Shown one piece after another: positions 46,194-57,394 of a stretch of DNA of 64,000 nucleotides. Under the pieces are notes generated by a model. The model worked only from the letters and a program-made list of their open reading frames with translations, ran no database searches and had not been told where the DNA came from. How positions within the stretch are numbered: the first letter of the stretch is position 1; each line of letters opens with the position of its first letter. This DNA is from Hippophae tibetana (lineage: Eukaryota > Streptophyta > Magnoliopsida > Rosales > Elaeagnaceae). The position numbers were made by a program, and so were the translations under genes. The DNA lies in assembly GCA_037013495.1 (NCBI GenBank), contig CM072808.1, positions 10,331,319 to 10,395,318 of the forward strand. The letters run 5' to 3'.

Positions 46194-47436
46194 TTGTGAG
46201 CCAACTTGGATTGATAGTGGAAGTTAATTTTTTATTTATTTGCAATGTTTTTGTTAGGTATGCATCCTAAAAGATATTATGTGTTTGTTTCTATTTACAA
46301 CTTACATTTATAATTTTAATTTTATTATTTATTTTTGATTATATATATATATATATATATTCATTTATTATTTGAATTTTTTGTCTATAGGTATATGGAT
46401 CCTAATGAGATTGTTGACGATCATGACAAAGATGAAATAGTTAGGTACCAACATAACTCCTCTAATAAGGAGAGTTCTACGAATGATGATACTTATTCAT
46501 ATATGGATAGTTCTTCTACTAGGGAAAGACCATCTAAAGGAAGGAAAAAAGAAAAGTTAAAATAAAAGAGGTATAACAAAGATGAAGAAAATTGCTAAAT
46601 CAACGTCTATAGAAAATATTACAATTGAATTTGATAATGAATGCAACCCAATTGAAAATAAGGGATAAAAAATGATTAGTTGAATATGTGTGTTAGGAAA
46701 AACAATGATTAGAATTATTTAAAATGATTTGCAGAAGAAAGTTTATGAAGTAGAAAAAGACATGATATGGGCAACAGTGACTGTAAGAAGACATATTGCA
46801 CTTGTAATTTTTTGTAATTATTTATTTAGTTATAATACTAATTTCGTGTGAATTTATAGTAAAAATACAATATTCCAAAGCCATAAAAATGGAAGTTCCT
46901 TAGGGCGGCCACTTCGAGATGGAAGAAATTCAAAAAGAATTTGAGGAAAAAATACATTAACCCTTATTTGGTCCCATTAAATGAGAAGAAGCTATACAAA
47001 CAACCTAAGAAGTATGAATGGGTACGCAATGATTGGCTAACCTTTTCTTTGTTTAGTAGTTGAAGCAACTCTTTGTTTTTGTTTCATCAAGAAAAATATG
47101 TAAATATTCAAGAGAATCTCACTAGGTCTCATCCAAAATGTTAGATGATATTTTTTGATTAACCGATTATATTTATGCTTATTGTTTTATGTGTGAATTT
47201 TTTTATAGTAAAATGCAAGATAAGATTGATAATGATGAGATTGAAAAAGAGATGGGTGTGGATGCAATGGTGATGGCATTGGGGAAGGACCATCCAGGTT
47301 ATCCTAAAGGATACTCCCAATATACTACATCGACTGAATATTTTTCCATGCCTAGAAAGTGCATTAATTATCCCTCCAATAATGGTAAAGGTCTTAAATG
47401 AGATGATTTCAATGAAGGAAAAGATTATAAGCTTTG
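46194..47436 (+). pseudogene. Plant transposase (Ptta/En/Spm-type) region of the CACTA element, split by E2
   Basis: After a TA-rich spacer (second AT run at 46341-46360), YMDPNEIVDDHDKDEIV (46395) opens an acidic, Ser-rich part. Then LRAATSRWKKFKKNLRKKYI (46905-46960), KKYEWVRNDWLTF (47010-47045) and KMQDKIDNDEIEKEMGVDAMVMALGKDHPGYPKGYS (47213-47320) follow. These match the order of the plant transposase domain PF03004. The sequence breaks off at 47436 in ..YKLC and the C-terminal part resumes at 63689 after the E2 insert. Confidence 0.75.
47432..47436. repeat. Left target-site duplication of E2 (CTTTG)
   Basis: CTTTG directly before the E2 LTR start; the identical CTTTG follows the E2 3' LTR at 63689-63693. 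This ties the two LTRs to one insertion. Confidence 0.85.
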
Positions 47437-48853
47437 TGATGACTCTATGAAAATAGAGTCATTAGGGCATTTTTATACTTAATATTAACTTATTTTATTC
47501 AATAAATAGTATTTTTGGGGCTAAAAATATTAAAATATAATTTTTTAGTGAAAAGGAGGAAAAATATAATTTTTTTTATTTTTTGGAGCTTTTATGGAGT
47601 TTTTATGAATTTTTAACGCAAGATCAAACCGTCATGGCATGTGTCACCACTCTACTCGTCTAGTTGTTCCACCCATACGCCACAACATTTGTTATCGCAA
47701 ATCACATTACACTATGTGGCATTGACTCAACATGCATTGACTCAGACTACTCTCCCTTGCCACGCATCATGCTCTGATTCGCCCAATGGATTTTGTGTGC
47801 CATATGGCGTGCTGTGATTGGCTGATACTGTTGATTTTCCTTGTTTTGATCTCAACCTTTGATATGAAGCTGATTTTACGATCCAGATTACACTTGAGCT
47901 ATATTTAAGCTTCTAATCATAACATTAACCCTAAAGGGCCATCATTAGCATAATTTTAGTCAGTTTTTGGAGCTAAAAAGAGAGAAAAATAAAGAAAAAT
48001 TCAAAAGGAGATACAATTTTGGTGGAGATTCAAAAGGAAATTAACACTACAATTCAAGAGATTGAACTTATTTCTTTTTGTACTCTTTTGTCTTTAACAA
48101 TTTTTATGTCCTCCTTTATGAAAAATATGAGCTTTATAAATACAATTATGTGTAATTAATTTATTAATCTAGGGATCTTATGAACCCAATTTTCACCATG
48201 TGATGTTCTAATATTTTACCCCAATTATAATTTTAATTTAACTATATTATTTAATCTGATTTTTTTGCTATTAATTGTTTGACCAACAATTTATCTATAG
48301 AGGCAATTAAATAGATTTGAGATAATTATTTAATTGTTTGTCTTGATTAAAAAACATGCATAGTTTCTAGGTAGAGATGTATGATTCTTATGTATGTGAT
48401 TCATAATTGGTGAACTTAATAGGTAATATGCAATTTAATTGGCATGAGAGTATGATTAAATTAATTATTATATGGTGTGTAGTGTACTTGAGAGAGCAAT
48501 ACATGATAGGTGATATTCAATTGATTGTGTAATTAATTGATAATTATATTGAAGAGATTTTAACAATTCTCATGCTTAGAAAATTTGGGGAAAATTTGGG
48601 GATTAAGTATTTTGAGATATTTTCTAATATATCTTCTTGATCAACAAATCTGATTTAATTAATTATTGCTACTTATTTTAATTTTTCTTCCTTAAAATAT
48701 AAAAACAAAAAAAATTGATTTAATATTTTTAGTTTTAAAAATTAGTTTCTAATAAAATAATCTTCATGTGAACGATCTTTTCTTATCATTATATTACTTG
48801 TTGCGATATGTATACTTGCGTATTCATTGCGCACACAATTTGTGTGGCGATCA
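47437..48853 (+). mobile_element. 5' LTR of E2
   Basis: It starts TGATGACTCTATG and ends GTGGCGATCA (1417 bp). A terminal hairpin (47439-47462) opens it. TATA-like TATATTTAA lies at 47900-47908. A less AT-rich segment with CACGC/GTCATG words (47620-47830) precedes the TATA, as in E1. A degenerate primer site follows at ~48860-48876 (ATCATCGTTGTCGGGA). Confidence 0.85.
47439..47462 (+). promoter_or_regulatory. LTR-start hairpin with GAAA loop
   Basis: ATGACTCTAT-GAAA-ATAGAGTCAT, a perfect 10-bp stem with a GNRA-type tetraloop, two bases inside the LTR. The 3' LTR has ATGACTCTA-TGAAAG-TAGAGTCAT; E3 has ATAACTCTA-TGTTT-TAGAGTTAT with a paired G-C to A-T change. Confidence 0.75.
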
Positions 48854-49135
48854 AGTTTTTATCATCGTTGTCGGGATTATAAATATTAAAAATTATTAAT
48901 GTTTTATTTTTATTTTAGTTATTTTTCTTAATTTATTTTTCTTTAATTTAATCTTAGTTGTAATTTACTTATTTTCTTTTAGTGACCTATTTATTTATTT
49001 ATTTTAGTTAATTTAGTTAATTTATTTTATTTATTTTCTTTTCTTATTTGTTTCTTTATTTTTTTACTTTAATTTTTTTTTATTTAGCTTTTATTTAGAC
49101 ATCTTCTTTAGTATTGTAGAAACATAGTTAAGTCT

Positions 49136-50200
49136 ATTGTATGAGTAGAGTTCGTACGGGAAATTGAGTGTACTTTGAGATCAATTAGAAAACAACAAGT
49201 CACCAAAGAGGATGAAATGACTAATCCATTATAAATAAACAATAAGAAGCTAAAATTGAACAATCAAATGCTTTTGATAGATGATAGAGATAAAGATATG
49301 AATGAATATGCAATACATACGTTGGAAGGGACAAATCCAAGTATTACAAGGCCAAACATTCAAGCTAATCAGTTTGAACTAAAACTAGTGATATTTCAAA
49401 TGCTACAAGTAGTTGGACAATTCAATGGATTACCAACAGAAGATCTACATCTGCATCTTATATTGTTTATTCATGAAGTTGGATATTCATTTAAGTTCAA
49501 TGGTGTGACTGAGGAGGAATTTAGGCTTAGATTTCTCCCTTACTCTTTGTGAGACCATGCTCAAGCTTGACTAAACTTTTTTCCATCTGATTCCATTACA
49601 ACTTGGAATATCTTGGTGGAGAAATTCTTGATGAAATACTTTCCACCAACAAAGAATGCCAAGCTTAGGAATGACATTACTTCCTACCAACATTACGAAG
49701 GAGAATCTTTATATGAAGCATGGAAAAGATTCAAGGAATTACTAAGGAAGTTTCCTCATCATGGTATTCTTTCTTGGATTCAAATGGAGACTTTTTACAA
49801 TGGTCTCAATGCTTAAACAAGAACTATTGTTGATGAATATGCTAATGAAGCTTTGCTAGCCAAATCTTACAATCAAGCTTATGATTTACTTGATAAAATG
49901 GCTAGCAATAATTATCAATGGCCAATGGATAGAATGATGGCCACAAGAAGAGTAGCCGGAGTGCATGAGGTAAATGATATCACAGCAGTTACAACTCAAG
50001 TGTCATCTTTGGTTAATCTTTTGAAGGCTCAAAACTCGACAGCAAGTCTAAGGAGGACTATGATACTAAAAGGATAATTAGGACTATGAGACTCAAAAGT
50101 ATAAGAAAGACTATAAGACTGAAAAGGATAAGGAGGAACCGAATACTAAAAAGGATGAGGATGAATTAGTGGAAAAAGAAAGCACTAAAAATGAAATAAT
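49136..50200 (+). pseudogene. gag of E2
   Basis: Frames 49256-49552, 49613-49816 and 49853-50077 form one gag: ITRPNIQANQFELKLVIFQML, VVGQFNGLPTEDLHLHL, FKFNGVTEEEFRLRFLPYSL, then KFLMKYFPPTKNAKLRNDITS, ESLYEAWKRFKELLRKFPHHGI, METFYNGLNA and KSYNQAYDLLDKMASNNYQWPMDRM. Each gap is a simple stop or short frameshift. The zinc knuckle is not found: after LLKAQNS the sequence jumps to a KDKEE-like repeat (50050-50170), where E1 still keeps a knuckle remnant. Confidence 0.85.
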
Positions 50201-50289
50201 TTAGCAAAAAAAAAAACCTTTACAAGCCCACTATTCCTTTCCCTCAAAGATTGCACAAGAAAAAGTCAAATACGTAGTTTTCAATTTTT

Positions 50290-51020
50290 TTGAAAGTCTT
50301 CAAGAAGCTGTACATAAACATACCATTTGTAAAGAGACTTGAACGAATATCGTTTTATGCCAAATTCATGAAGGATCTACTATCAAAGAAAAGGAGGCTT
50401 GGAGATCATGAAACAATAACCTTGACTGAAGGTTGTAGCGCCATCCTTGATAGAAAAATACCACAAAAACTGAAAGACCTAGGTAGTTTTGATATCCCTT
50501 GCACTATTGGGAACATCCGTTTTGAGAAAGTACTATGTAACTTGGGTTCTAGCATTAACCTCATGCCATTATCGATATTCTAGAGATTGGGGGTAGGTAA
50601 AGCCAAACCCAATTTAGTAACATTGCAAATGGCAGACAAGTCAATTAAAAGACCCTGAGGTGTGGTAGAAGATGTGCTAGTAAAAGTAGACAAATTCATC
50701 TTTCTGGTAGACTTCATTGTGCTAGATATGGAGAAGGATCGTGACATTCCTATCAAACTTGGTCGTCCATTCTTAGCAATCGGAAGAGAACTCATTGATG
50801 TACAAAAACGTGAACTTACAATGAGAGTGCAAGATGAACAAGTAATGTTTAAAGTTTTTAAAGCATCTAAACCCCCTGACATTGATAGTGTTGATGAATG
50901 CTTAAGGATAAATGTTACTGAATGTGAGGACAACTTAAAAGAATCTATTGAGTCGCCCACACTTAAGAATATTACACATAATGCTATAAACAAGGACATA
51001 AACTCACTAGAAAGCAACTA
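50290..51020 (+). pseudogene. Aspartic protease of E2, active-site Asp lost
   Basis: Frames 50290-50583 and 50662-51021: FKKLYINIPFVKRL, a KFMKDLLSKKRRLGDHETITL block, then the active site LCNLGSSINLMP, where the catalytic Asp is Asn (codon 50539-50541). After a stop at 50581: VEDVLVKVDKFIFLVDFIVLDME, IKLGRPFLAI, LIDVQKRELTMRV. E1 keeps Asp at the same place, so the loss is specific to E2. The minus frame 50580-51017 is a shadow. Confidence 0.85.
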
Positions 51021-51099
51021 AACTTGTTTTAACTTTGAAAGTATGTAATTAAATGTTGATATTGTGGATTGTGTGAACTTTTTGGAGGACACATCTCTC

Positions 51100-51480
51100 A
51101 TGTGTGTATGAAATGCATTTGTGGAGATTTTTGAGATAGGATCTAAGTTCAAACCATCAATTGAAGGGCCATTTAGTTTATATCTCACACTTTTACTCTC
51201 GTATCCCCAATCAAGTAGGCAAGCAAAGGAGTTCAATGGAGAGTTGAGACAGATGTTGGAAATACATAAATTGGATGAGTCATGGTGGAGTGCTTATAAG
51301 AATGCCAAAAAGTTCAAAGAGAAACGAAAATATGGCATGACTCATCCAATTAAGACTCAATTGTTTCCAAGCAAACTCAAAAGTAAATGGACACACAGAG
51401 ATGTGCCTTAGGACTTGATAGGATGATCTAGCCAAGGACGTTAAACATGATGCTAGTTGGGAGGAAACCCAATGTTATTT
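51100..51480 (+). pseudogene. Integrase C-terminal scrap and post-pol motif of E2
   Basis: Frame 51121-51411: RQMLEIHKLDESWWSAYKNAKKFKEK, then TQLFPSKLKSKW, pieces of the integrase C-terminal region fused after ~100 codons of unrelated sequence that follows the protease. The RT, RNase H and integrase core are absent. The same join is found in E1 (7000-6620). The post-pol hairpin TTGGG-AGGAAA-CCCAA follows at 51457-51472. Confidence 0.75.
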
Positions 51481-52105
51481 TACTTATAATTTCATTATTT
51501 TTGTTTTGTAGGTGAATAAATGTGGAGAGCAATGATGTAATAAGATTGAGCAGTTTCAACAACAGATATGGTGTGCCAAGACTAAGGGAGTTTTCTTTTC
51601 TTTTACCTTTTCATATTTATATGTGCACATTGGGGAAATTGTGTATTTTAAGTTTGAGGGAGAGAACTTCATTCTCTACATTAGTATTTACTATGCATTT
51701 TAAATTTATTAGGGAATATTTTTTAATTCTTAGGATGTTTTTACTTAGGATTTGGATAAAAATTGATAAACATGTTAAAACTAAATGCATGCATGCTTGA
51801 TATGAAACATTTGAATTCAATGATAAAAATTAGTTGTCATGACTAGGATAAGGAATGTAACATATTTATTAAGATATTTACATTAATCATGTGATATGCT
51901 TGCTAGTATTGATTGAATTGATTCAAATTCTTATGCACATGTTCATGGTGGATTTTGGTGTTCTTATTGAGAGAAAATTTGTAGCGAGTTACTCGAGTCG
52001 ATGAGATCTACCAAGTTCTAGAATCTATTTTATCATCCCTCGAGGAGAAATCATAAATAGTATTTAGCAAGAGAAATGATTTAGGTCTTATTTGGATTAA
52101 TTGAG
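51481..52105 (+). mobile_element. Tail of E2 up to the E3 insertion
   Basis: Non-coding tail colinear with E1 (minus strand 6530-5790): an internal polypurine-like TTTAAGTTTGAGGGAGAG at 51647, GCATGCATGCTTGATATGA at 51786, and AAATGATTTAGGTCTTATTTGGATTAATTGAG at its end. It stops at 52105 where E3's LTR begins and resumes at 61481 (CCTTTCATGCTAACCATTG), giving the same order as the uninterrupted E1. Frames at 51522-51820 are not genes. Confidence 0.8.
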
Positions 52106-53887
52106 TGATAACTCTATGTTTTAGAGTTATTTTGTCCAATTTATTAATTATAATTTATATATTCTTAATGTTTTTAGTTAATTTTAAGTTCTTAAATTAT
52201 TATTTACTATTATGTTTTTTAGAAATATATTTTTAGAGAAAATTAAAGAATTTAAATTGAAAAAAAGACTTAATTGCAAATAACTAAAGTTGAAAATTTA
52301 ATTTGAATTAAAAGAGGACTTAATTGCAAATAACAAAAGTTGAAAATTTAATTTGAATTAAATTAGAGGGCTTAAATGTAATTACCAAAATTTTGTTTTT
52401 TTGCACAGAGAAGGACTACCACGCGCGTCATTGTTCAATGCGCCTCATGCACTGTCAGATTAGAAATTCAACGATGAGGATCAGGAGAGTGAGATGCAAG
52501 CGCTACACAGGTGATTGGACATGTTTCTAGCTACGAAACACTATCTGGCGCGAAGAGTGGGGTCCACTTTTCTACGTATATGATTTCCATGAGACGCGCC
52601 CTCCTTCATCCACAGTCAGATCAAACCACGAACGGCCCAGATCGTGCGTGCTTCCCAAGCTCCAAGTGAATGGAGGCCAGTTATTGTGCATAGACCAACG
52701 CACATATTTCTCGTGCAACGTGGTCCCCCTAATCTGCATGCGCCCTCTCATCTCACCCATTACGAAGCTGCCATGTGTCTTGTTATTCTTCCAACGAGTT
52801 AGATGTCGCTATGTGTCACATGTATTGCAAAATAAAAACCCAGAATATTTCTCTCGCCAACTTCATTTTTCACGCTTTGTCTCCCACTACTACACGCTTG
52901 TTTTGAAATTTTTTGGGGGATGTATATTTTGGAGACGCGGGGGAAGAAAGAGGAGGGTTTTTTTTTATTTTTTAGTTTTGTGTTTTTAGTTTTTACTCTG
53001 CGTGTTTGAAAAGATAGAAAGAACACGCAGAAGCTATTTTTTGACTTGTGTTGTTATTTTGTTAGGGAAAAATACAGAGAAAGGAGACAACAAAGAAGAA
53101 GAAAAGGGAAGGAATTTTATTTTTTTTCATTGAGGAATCGTGAAAGAGTTTCTTCTAATCTTTTTCTTTTAATTTTATTTCTCTGAAATGTCTAAATATT
53201 TTCGTATTGTAATATCTATTTTTGCTATGAGCTAAATTATTTGTTCTAGGGTTGTAGTGTAGCTTAAATTATGAAGCTTGAATTAATTATTTTTGAATGA
53301 TTTATGGGATGTTTTTATGTTGTTTATTTTATATGTGCTTAATGCTTTTGATTGTTGGAAGATTAATTAACTGATCTATAAACCTCAAATAAACTTGTAA
53401 AAGGAATTTTTGTGTTCTTCTCGTGGATAGAATAACATATATTTATATGGATAGGAATATACCTTTATTGTACGTGTAGCTATTGCGAACTTTAAGCTTA
53501 ATAAATCTTTGCAAAAATTTAATTCTCATAGAAATATAGTGAATTATTTTAGTGAGATGTGCCTATTTGTTATCGGAAGAGACATGGATAAATTAGGAGT
53601 TCTTGGTTGACAAATTAAATGTGAGAACATAAATTAAGAGAAAATAATATGATTCAAATAGATTAATTTGGTGAAACTGCAATCCAAGAATTTGCTTATG
53701 AACTGTTATAAAATTAGTTAGTTAAACTCCATCCAACTATCGATTGTTTGGAAAACATTAGGTTGAAACTATTTTAGTAATTAACAAATATTAGTAAAAA
53801 ACTCTTTATGGGAACAATATCATACTTTTCATTTATTACTTGTGATAGTGTATACTTGCACGTTTATGTTATCTTAAAAAGACAACA
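52106..53887 (+). mobile_element. 5' LTR of E3 (TGATAACTC family)
   Basis: 1782 bp from TGATAACTCTATG to AAGACAACA. A terminal hairpin (ATAACTCTA/TAGAGTTAT) lies at 52108-52130. A direct repeat of GACTTAATTGCAAATAAC.AAAGTTGAAAA sits at 52268 and 52317. A less AT-rich part (52420-52800, with CACGCGCGTC, CGTGCGTGC) precedes AAAATAAAAACCCAG (52830), a possible core promoter. The frames at 52572-53026 lie in this GC-rich part and have no domain. Confidence 0.85.
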
Positions 53888-54055
53888 AGTTTTTATGGTT
53901 ATTGTTACTTAATTAGTTTTATTTTTCTGATTTTTGAATAAATTGGGACTTTGTATGCGACACATAAGAAATCTTGACATTGTTTCTTTTGATCTAGAAA
54001 TTGAGAGAACTATTTTAAAATTAAAAAAAAGCAAGAAACTTCAAAACATCGAATT

Positions 54056-55190
54056 ATGGATGAGGAAACTCCTGAAGTGGAAGAACAAAGATCTTTAAGA
54101 GACTATGTAGTGCCTATGGTTGGTGGGATTCATTCGAGCATTAGAAGACCAACAATTCAAGCCAACAATTTTGAGATTAAGCCTGCAATCATTCAGATGA
54201 TTCAAACATCAGTTCAGTTTGGAGGCTTACCAAACGATGACCCAAACTCTCATATAGCCAATTTTTTAGAGATTTGTGACACCTTTAGGCATAATAGAGT
54301 CACTGATGATGTTATCCAGTTGAGACGTTTTCCTTTTTCACTTAGGGATAAGGCAAAGAGTTGGTTGAGTTCATTGACATGTGGTTCTATCACTACTTGG
54401 GATGATTTGTCTCAAAAATTCTTAGCCAAATGAAATCACCACCTTTGTGTAGTTCAACTTAGAATCATTATATGAAGCTTGGGAGAGGTATAAGGATTTA
54501 CTTCAAAGATGCCTTCACCATGGTTTACCAAAGTGGCTTCAAGTTCAAACATTTTATAATAGTCTGATGGGTCCGACTGGAAACATGATTGACGCTACAG
54601 CAGGTGGTGCTCTTATGGGAAAATCTATTGATGAAGCCTATAACTTATTATACGAAATGGCTTCCAATAGCTACGAGTGGCCATAAGAGAGGATGATGCC
54701 TAAGAGAGCCACTGGAATTCACGAGATTCATGTTATGTCCGCTTTAACTACTCAAGTAACCGCTTTGGTGAAGAAGATGAATAATTTGGGTGTCCATTCT
54801 ATTTAGAGTCCTTTTGTTGCATGTAAAAATTTCAATGGAAGCCATGCCAGTGAGAAATATCCTCACAACTTTGAATCTGTCAGTTTTGTTTCCAACTACA
54901 ATAGGAATCAAAACAATCCTTATACCAACACTTACAATCTAGGATGGAAGAATCATCCTACTTTTTCTTGGAGTAATAATTAAGGCCCATAATCTTCTAT
55001 GAAGCCTACATATCCTCAGGGTTTTCATAATCAAGCTCCACCACAAGAGAAGAAGCCATCACTGGATGATATGTTTGCTCAATACATGGCCAAGAATGAG
55101 ACTATTTTTCATAATCAAGCAGCATCAATCAAAAATCTTGAAGTTCAATTGGGTCAACTTGCTACTGCTATCAAAAACTGCCCTTAAAGA
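54056..55190 (+). pseudogene. gag of E3
   Basis: It begins MDEETPEVEEQRSLRDYV, then SSIRRPTIQANNFEIKPAII, QFGGLPNDDPNSHIANFLEICDTF, RRFPFSLRDKAKSWLSSL and SITTWDDLSQKFLAK. After a stop and frameshift (54433), ESLYEAWERYKDLLQRCLHHGLPKWLQ, QTFYNSLMGPTGNMIDATAGGALMGKS and EAYNLLYEMASNSYEW continue in another frame. The distal part (54999-55187) is the linker SLDDMFAQYMAKNETIFHNQAASIKNLEVQLGQLA. The zinc knuckle is gone; SEKYPHNFES marks its position. A typical Athila-like gag. Confidence 0.85.
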
Positions 55191-55499
55191 GCTTTGCCAA
55201 GTGATACTAAAACTAATCCTAATAGGGGAGGAAAAAGCATTGTAAGGCAATTACACTCAAAAGTGGAAAAGAGTTGAAAGAAATACAAAAGCCCATTTCT
55301 TCGCCAACTCCTATTGTTGAAGCTATTGGCTCAGAAAAACAAGATTATGGATAAGAGAGAGTCAAAGAGAATGAAACAACAGAAAAGCCCATGATGAAAC
55401 TAGTTTTAGATAGTTTGAAGCCTTACACTCCACCAATTCTATTTCCTTAACGCTTCCATAAGCAAAAGCTGGATAAGCAATTCTCCAACTTTCTTGAAG

Positions 55500-56194
55500 T
55501 ATTTAAAAAGCTTCATATTCACATTCCTTTTGCTGATGCTTTGGAGAAAATTCCTAGCTATGTAAAATTTATGAAGCATATCTTTTCTAAAAATAGGAGG
55601 TTAGGTGATTTTGAGACAATTTCTCTTACAAAGGAATGTAGCGCCATCCTTTAGAAGAAGCTACCACCTAAGCTTAAAGATCCAGGAAATTTCACCATTC
55701 CTTGTACTATTGATGATAAATTCTTTGGCAGAGCTCTATGTGATCTGGGTGCTAGCATTAATTTGATGCCATTTTCCATCTATCAAAGACTTGGATTAGG
55801 AGAAGCACACCCGACCACTGTAACTCTTCAAATTACAAATAGGTCTTTGAAGCACCCAAGAGGTATTATAGAGGATGTGCTTTTGGAGGTAGACAAGTTT
55901 ATCTTTCCTACAGATTTCATAATTCTCGATATGAAGGAAGACAAAGAGATCCCTATTATTCTCGGGAGGCCATTTTTAGCAACATATAGGACTTTGATTG
56001 ATGTTCAAAAAGGGGAGCTCACCATGAGAGTTCAAGACCAAGAGGTAACTTTCAAAGTATTTAAAGCTATGAAACTTCCATGTGAATCTGAAGATTGTTA
56101 TAGAGTTGATGTGGTAAATGAGTTAGTTGAAAGCAAGTTCACAAAAAAACTGTACTACTCATTCTTCGAAAGTTTCTCCTATGAATCTGAATAA
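55500..56194 (+). pseudogene. Aspartic protease of E3
   Basis: The N-terminal part is frame-broken (LRSGKELKEIQKP-like linker, ALEKIPSYVKFMKHI block, 55250-55600). The active site LCDLGASINLMP near 55735-55770 is canonical. The open frame 55763-56194 holds IIEDVLLEVDKFIFPTDFIILDMKED, IPIILGRPFLAT and LIDVQKGELTMRVQDQEVTFKVF. It is the best-preserved protease of the three Athila-like copies but lacks a continuous upstream frame. Confidence 0.85.
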
Positions 56195-56510
56195 TGACTT
56201 GAGAGCTGCTTGCAAAAAGCGTCGTCTACTAATCAATAAGATGGACCAGTTCCATCTACAAGCATATAAAAATGCTAAGCTCTATAAAGAGAAGATGAAG
56301 AGATGGCATGATAACAAGCTCTTGCATCGACACTATGAACAAGGACAAAAAAAATTTCTCTTCAAGTCTCATTTGCAATTCTTCCTAGGAAAACTAAAAT
56401 CGAGGTGGTCAGGTCCTTTCACTATTTCCAAAATGCATCCATACGGTACTATTGAGATCAAAGATTAAAAATCACAAAGGAATTTCCAAGTGAATGGGTA
56501 AAAACTCAAA
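56195..56510 (+). pseudogene. Integrase C-terminal domain of E3
   Basis: Frame 56127-56468: MDQFHLQAYKNAKLYKEKMKRWHD, then KKFLFKSHLQFFLGKLKSRWSGPF and HPYGTIEIKD, the integrase C-terminal module, with VNG and LKPY-like remnants to 56510. It follows the protease after about 20 codons, so ~900 codons of RT, RNase H and integrase core are missing. The join differs from that in E1/E2 by keeping more of the C-terminus. Confidence 0.8.
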
Positions 56511-56820
56511 CCTTATTAGGGAGGTGACATTGATCATCAAAATCCATCCATGGTGTTATTTGACCCTACCTGAAGTAAAGAAACAGGAAGTCAAGCCGAT
56601 GACTCTAAATCAAGCGCTTCTTGGGAGGCAACCCATGTGTTTTAGTTTTTTTTTATTATTTTACTTAGTTGAACACTTATTAGTTTGAATATTTCTCTAT
56701 TTTGATATTCTGTTTGATAGGTGCAAATTAGAGAAAGTAAAGCTATTAGGGGATTTCAATCTCACAAGCCAACCCCAGGGGAATTTATTTTAACCCATCT
56801 CATTTGTTCTTTAACTTTCA

Positions 56821-56838
56821 CACATTAAGGACAATGTG
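56821..56838 (+). promoter_or_regulatory. Tail hairpin CACATT/AATGTG
   Basis: CACATT-AAGGAC-AATGTG, a perfect 6-bp stem, in E3. It corresponds to the 7-bp stems of E1 (6282-6299) and A (16847-16864). Confidence 0.65.
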
Positions 56839-57344
56839 CGTATTAAGTTTGGGTGGAGAGATTAAACTTATTTGAAATATTTGCTTGATATTGTTGCTTG
56901 TGTAGCTTTGTTGTTTGGTTGATTGGAACATGAGAATATATTGTGCTTTTATGGTAATTTATTTTTTATTTCTTCGATTGAACTAACGCATAGCTCTTTG
57001 AAAAATTTGAATATTGTCTAAGTTTGTGTGTAATTTTTGAGTAAGTTTCATTTTTACAAGAATGTCAATTTATGAGCACTAGTCTTGGATCTTTGAGTTG
57101 TTATGCTAATTTAGAGAAGGTTTATGTGAATATGCGATTCTATTGATTTTCTTTGGTGCCACATGTCTTAGAATTTTTTTGATTTTCTCTCGAGGCAAAA
57201 TCATAGACAATACTTAACTAAGGAAATGATTTAGGCCATCTTTGGATCGTTTGAGCCTTTCTATCCAACTTTTCATGTGTTACCCATAGTATACCCCTTT
57301 TGAGCCTTTATGTTTACTTTTATTTGTCTCCTACATAAAACAAA

Positions 57345-57345
<1 letters not shown>

Positions 57346-57394
<49 letters not shown>
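57346..57394. repeat. (CA)n(TA)n microsatellite
   Basis: About 19 CA units directly followed by six TA units in the tail of E3. A shorter CA run is found at 62102-62115 in E2's tail and (inverted) at 5165-5177 in E1, so a CA seed is part of the element family's tail and has expanded in E3. Confidence 0.9.

Larger units (their letters stand above)
41169..47436 (+). mobile_element. Large CACTA (En/Spm) transposon, 5' part (continues at 63689)
   Basis: The terminus CACTATTACAATAAATG at 41169 cuts the chromovirus integrase. Subterminal inverted motifs (GAGGCTATAGTGTATA..TATAGCCTC, 41224-41250) follow, then ~2 kb of leader with a polypyrimidine tract, then a broken transposase gene from 43206. 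The element is interrupted at 47436 by E2 and resumes at 63689; its far end lies outside the window, so its length exceeds 6.5 kb without the insert. The 3-bp duplication cannot be checked; the left candidate is AGT (41166-41168). Confidence 0.85.

Noticed and set aside
50580..51017. 145-codon minus-strand open frame
   Set aside because: Antisense shadow of the E2 protease; it even resembles the shadow at 7011-7472, as expected for homologous genes.
52572..53026. Frames in the GC-richer part of the E3 5' LTR
   Set aside because: Related frames in the 3' LTR (58351-58618) are broken differently; this is LTR promoter-region sequence, not coding.
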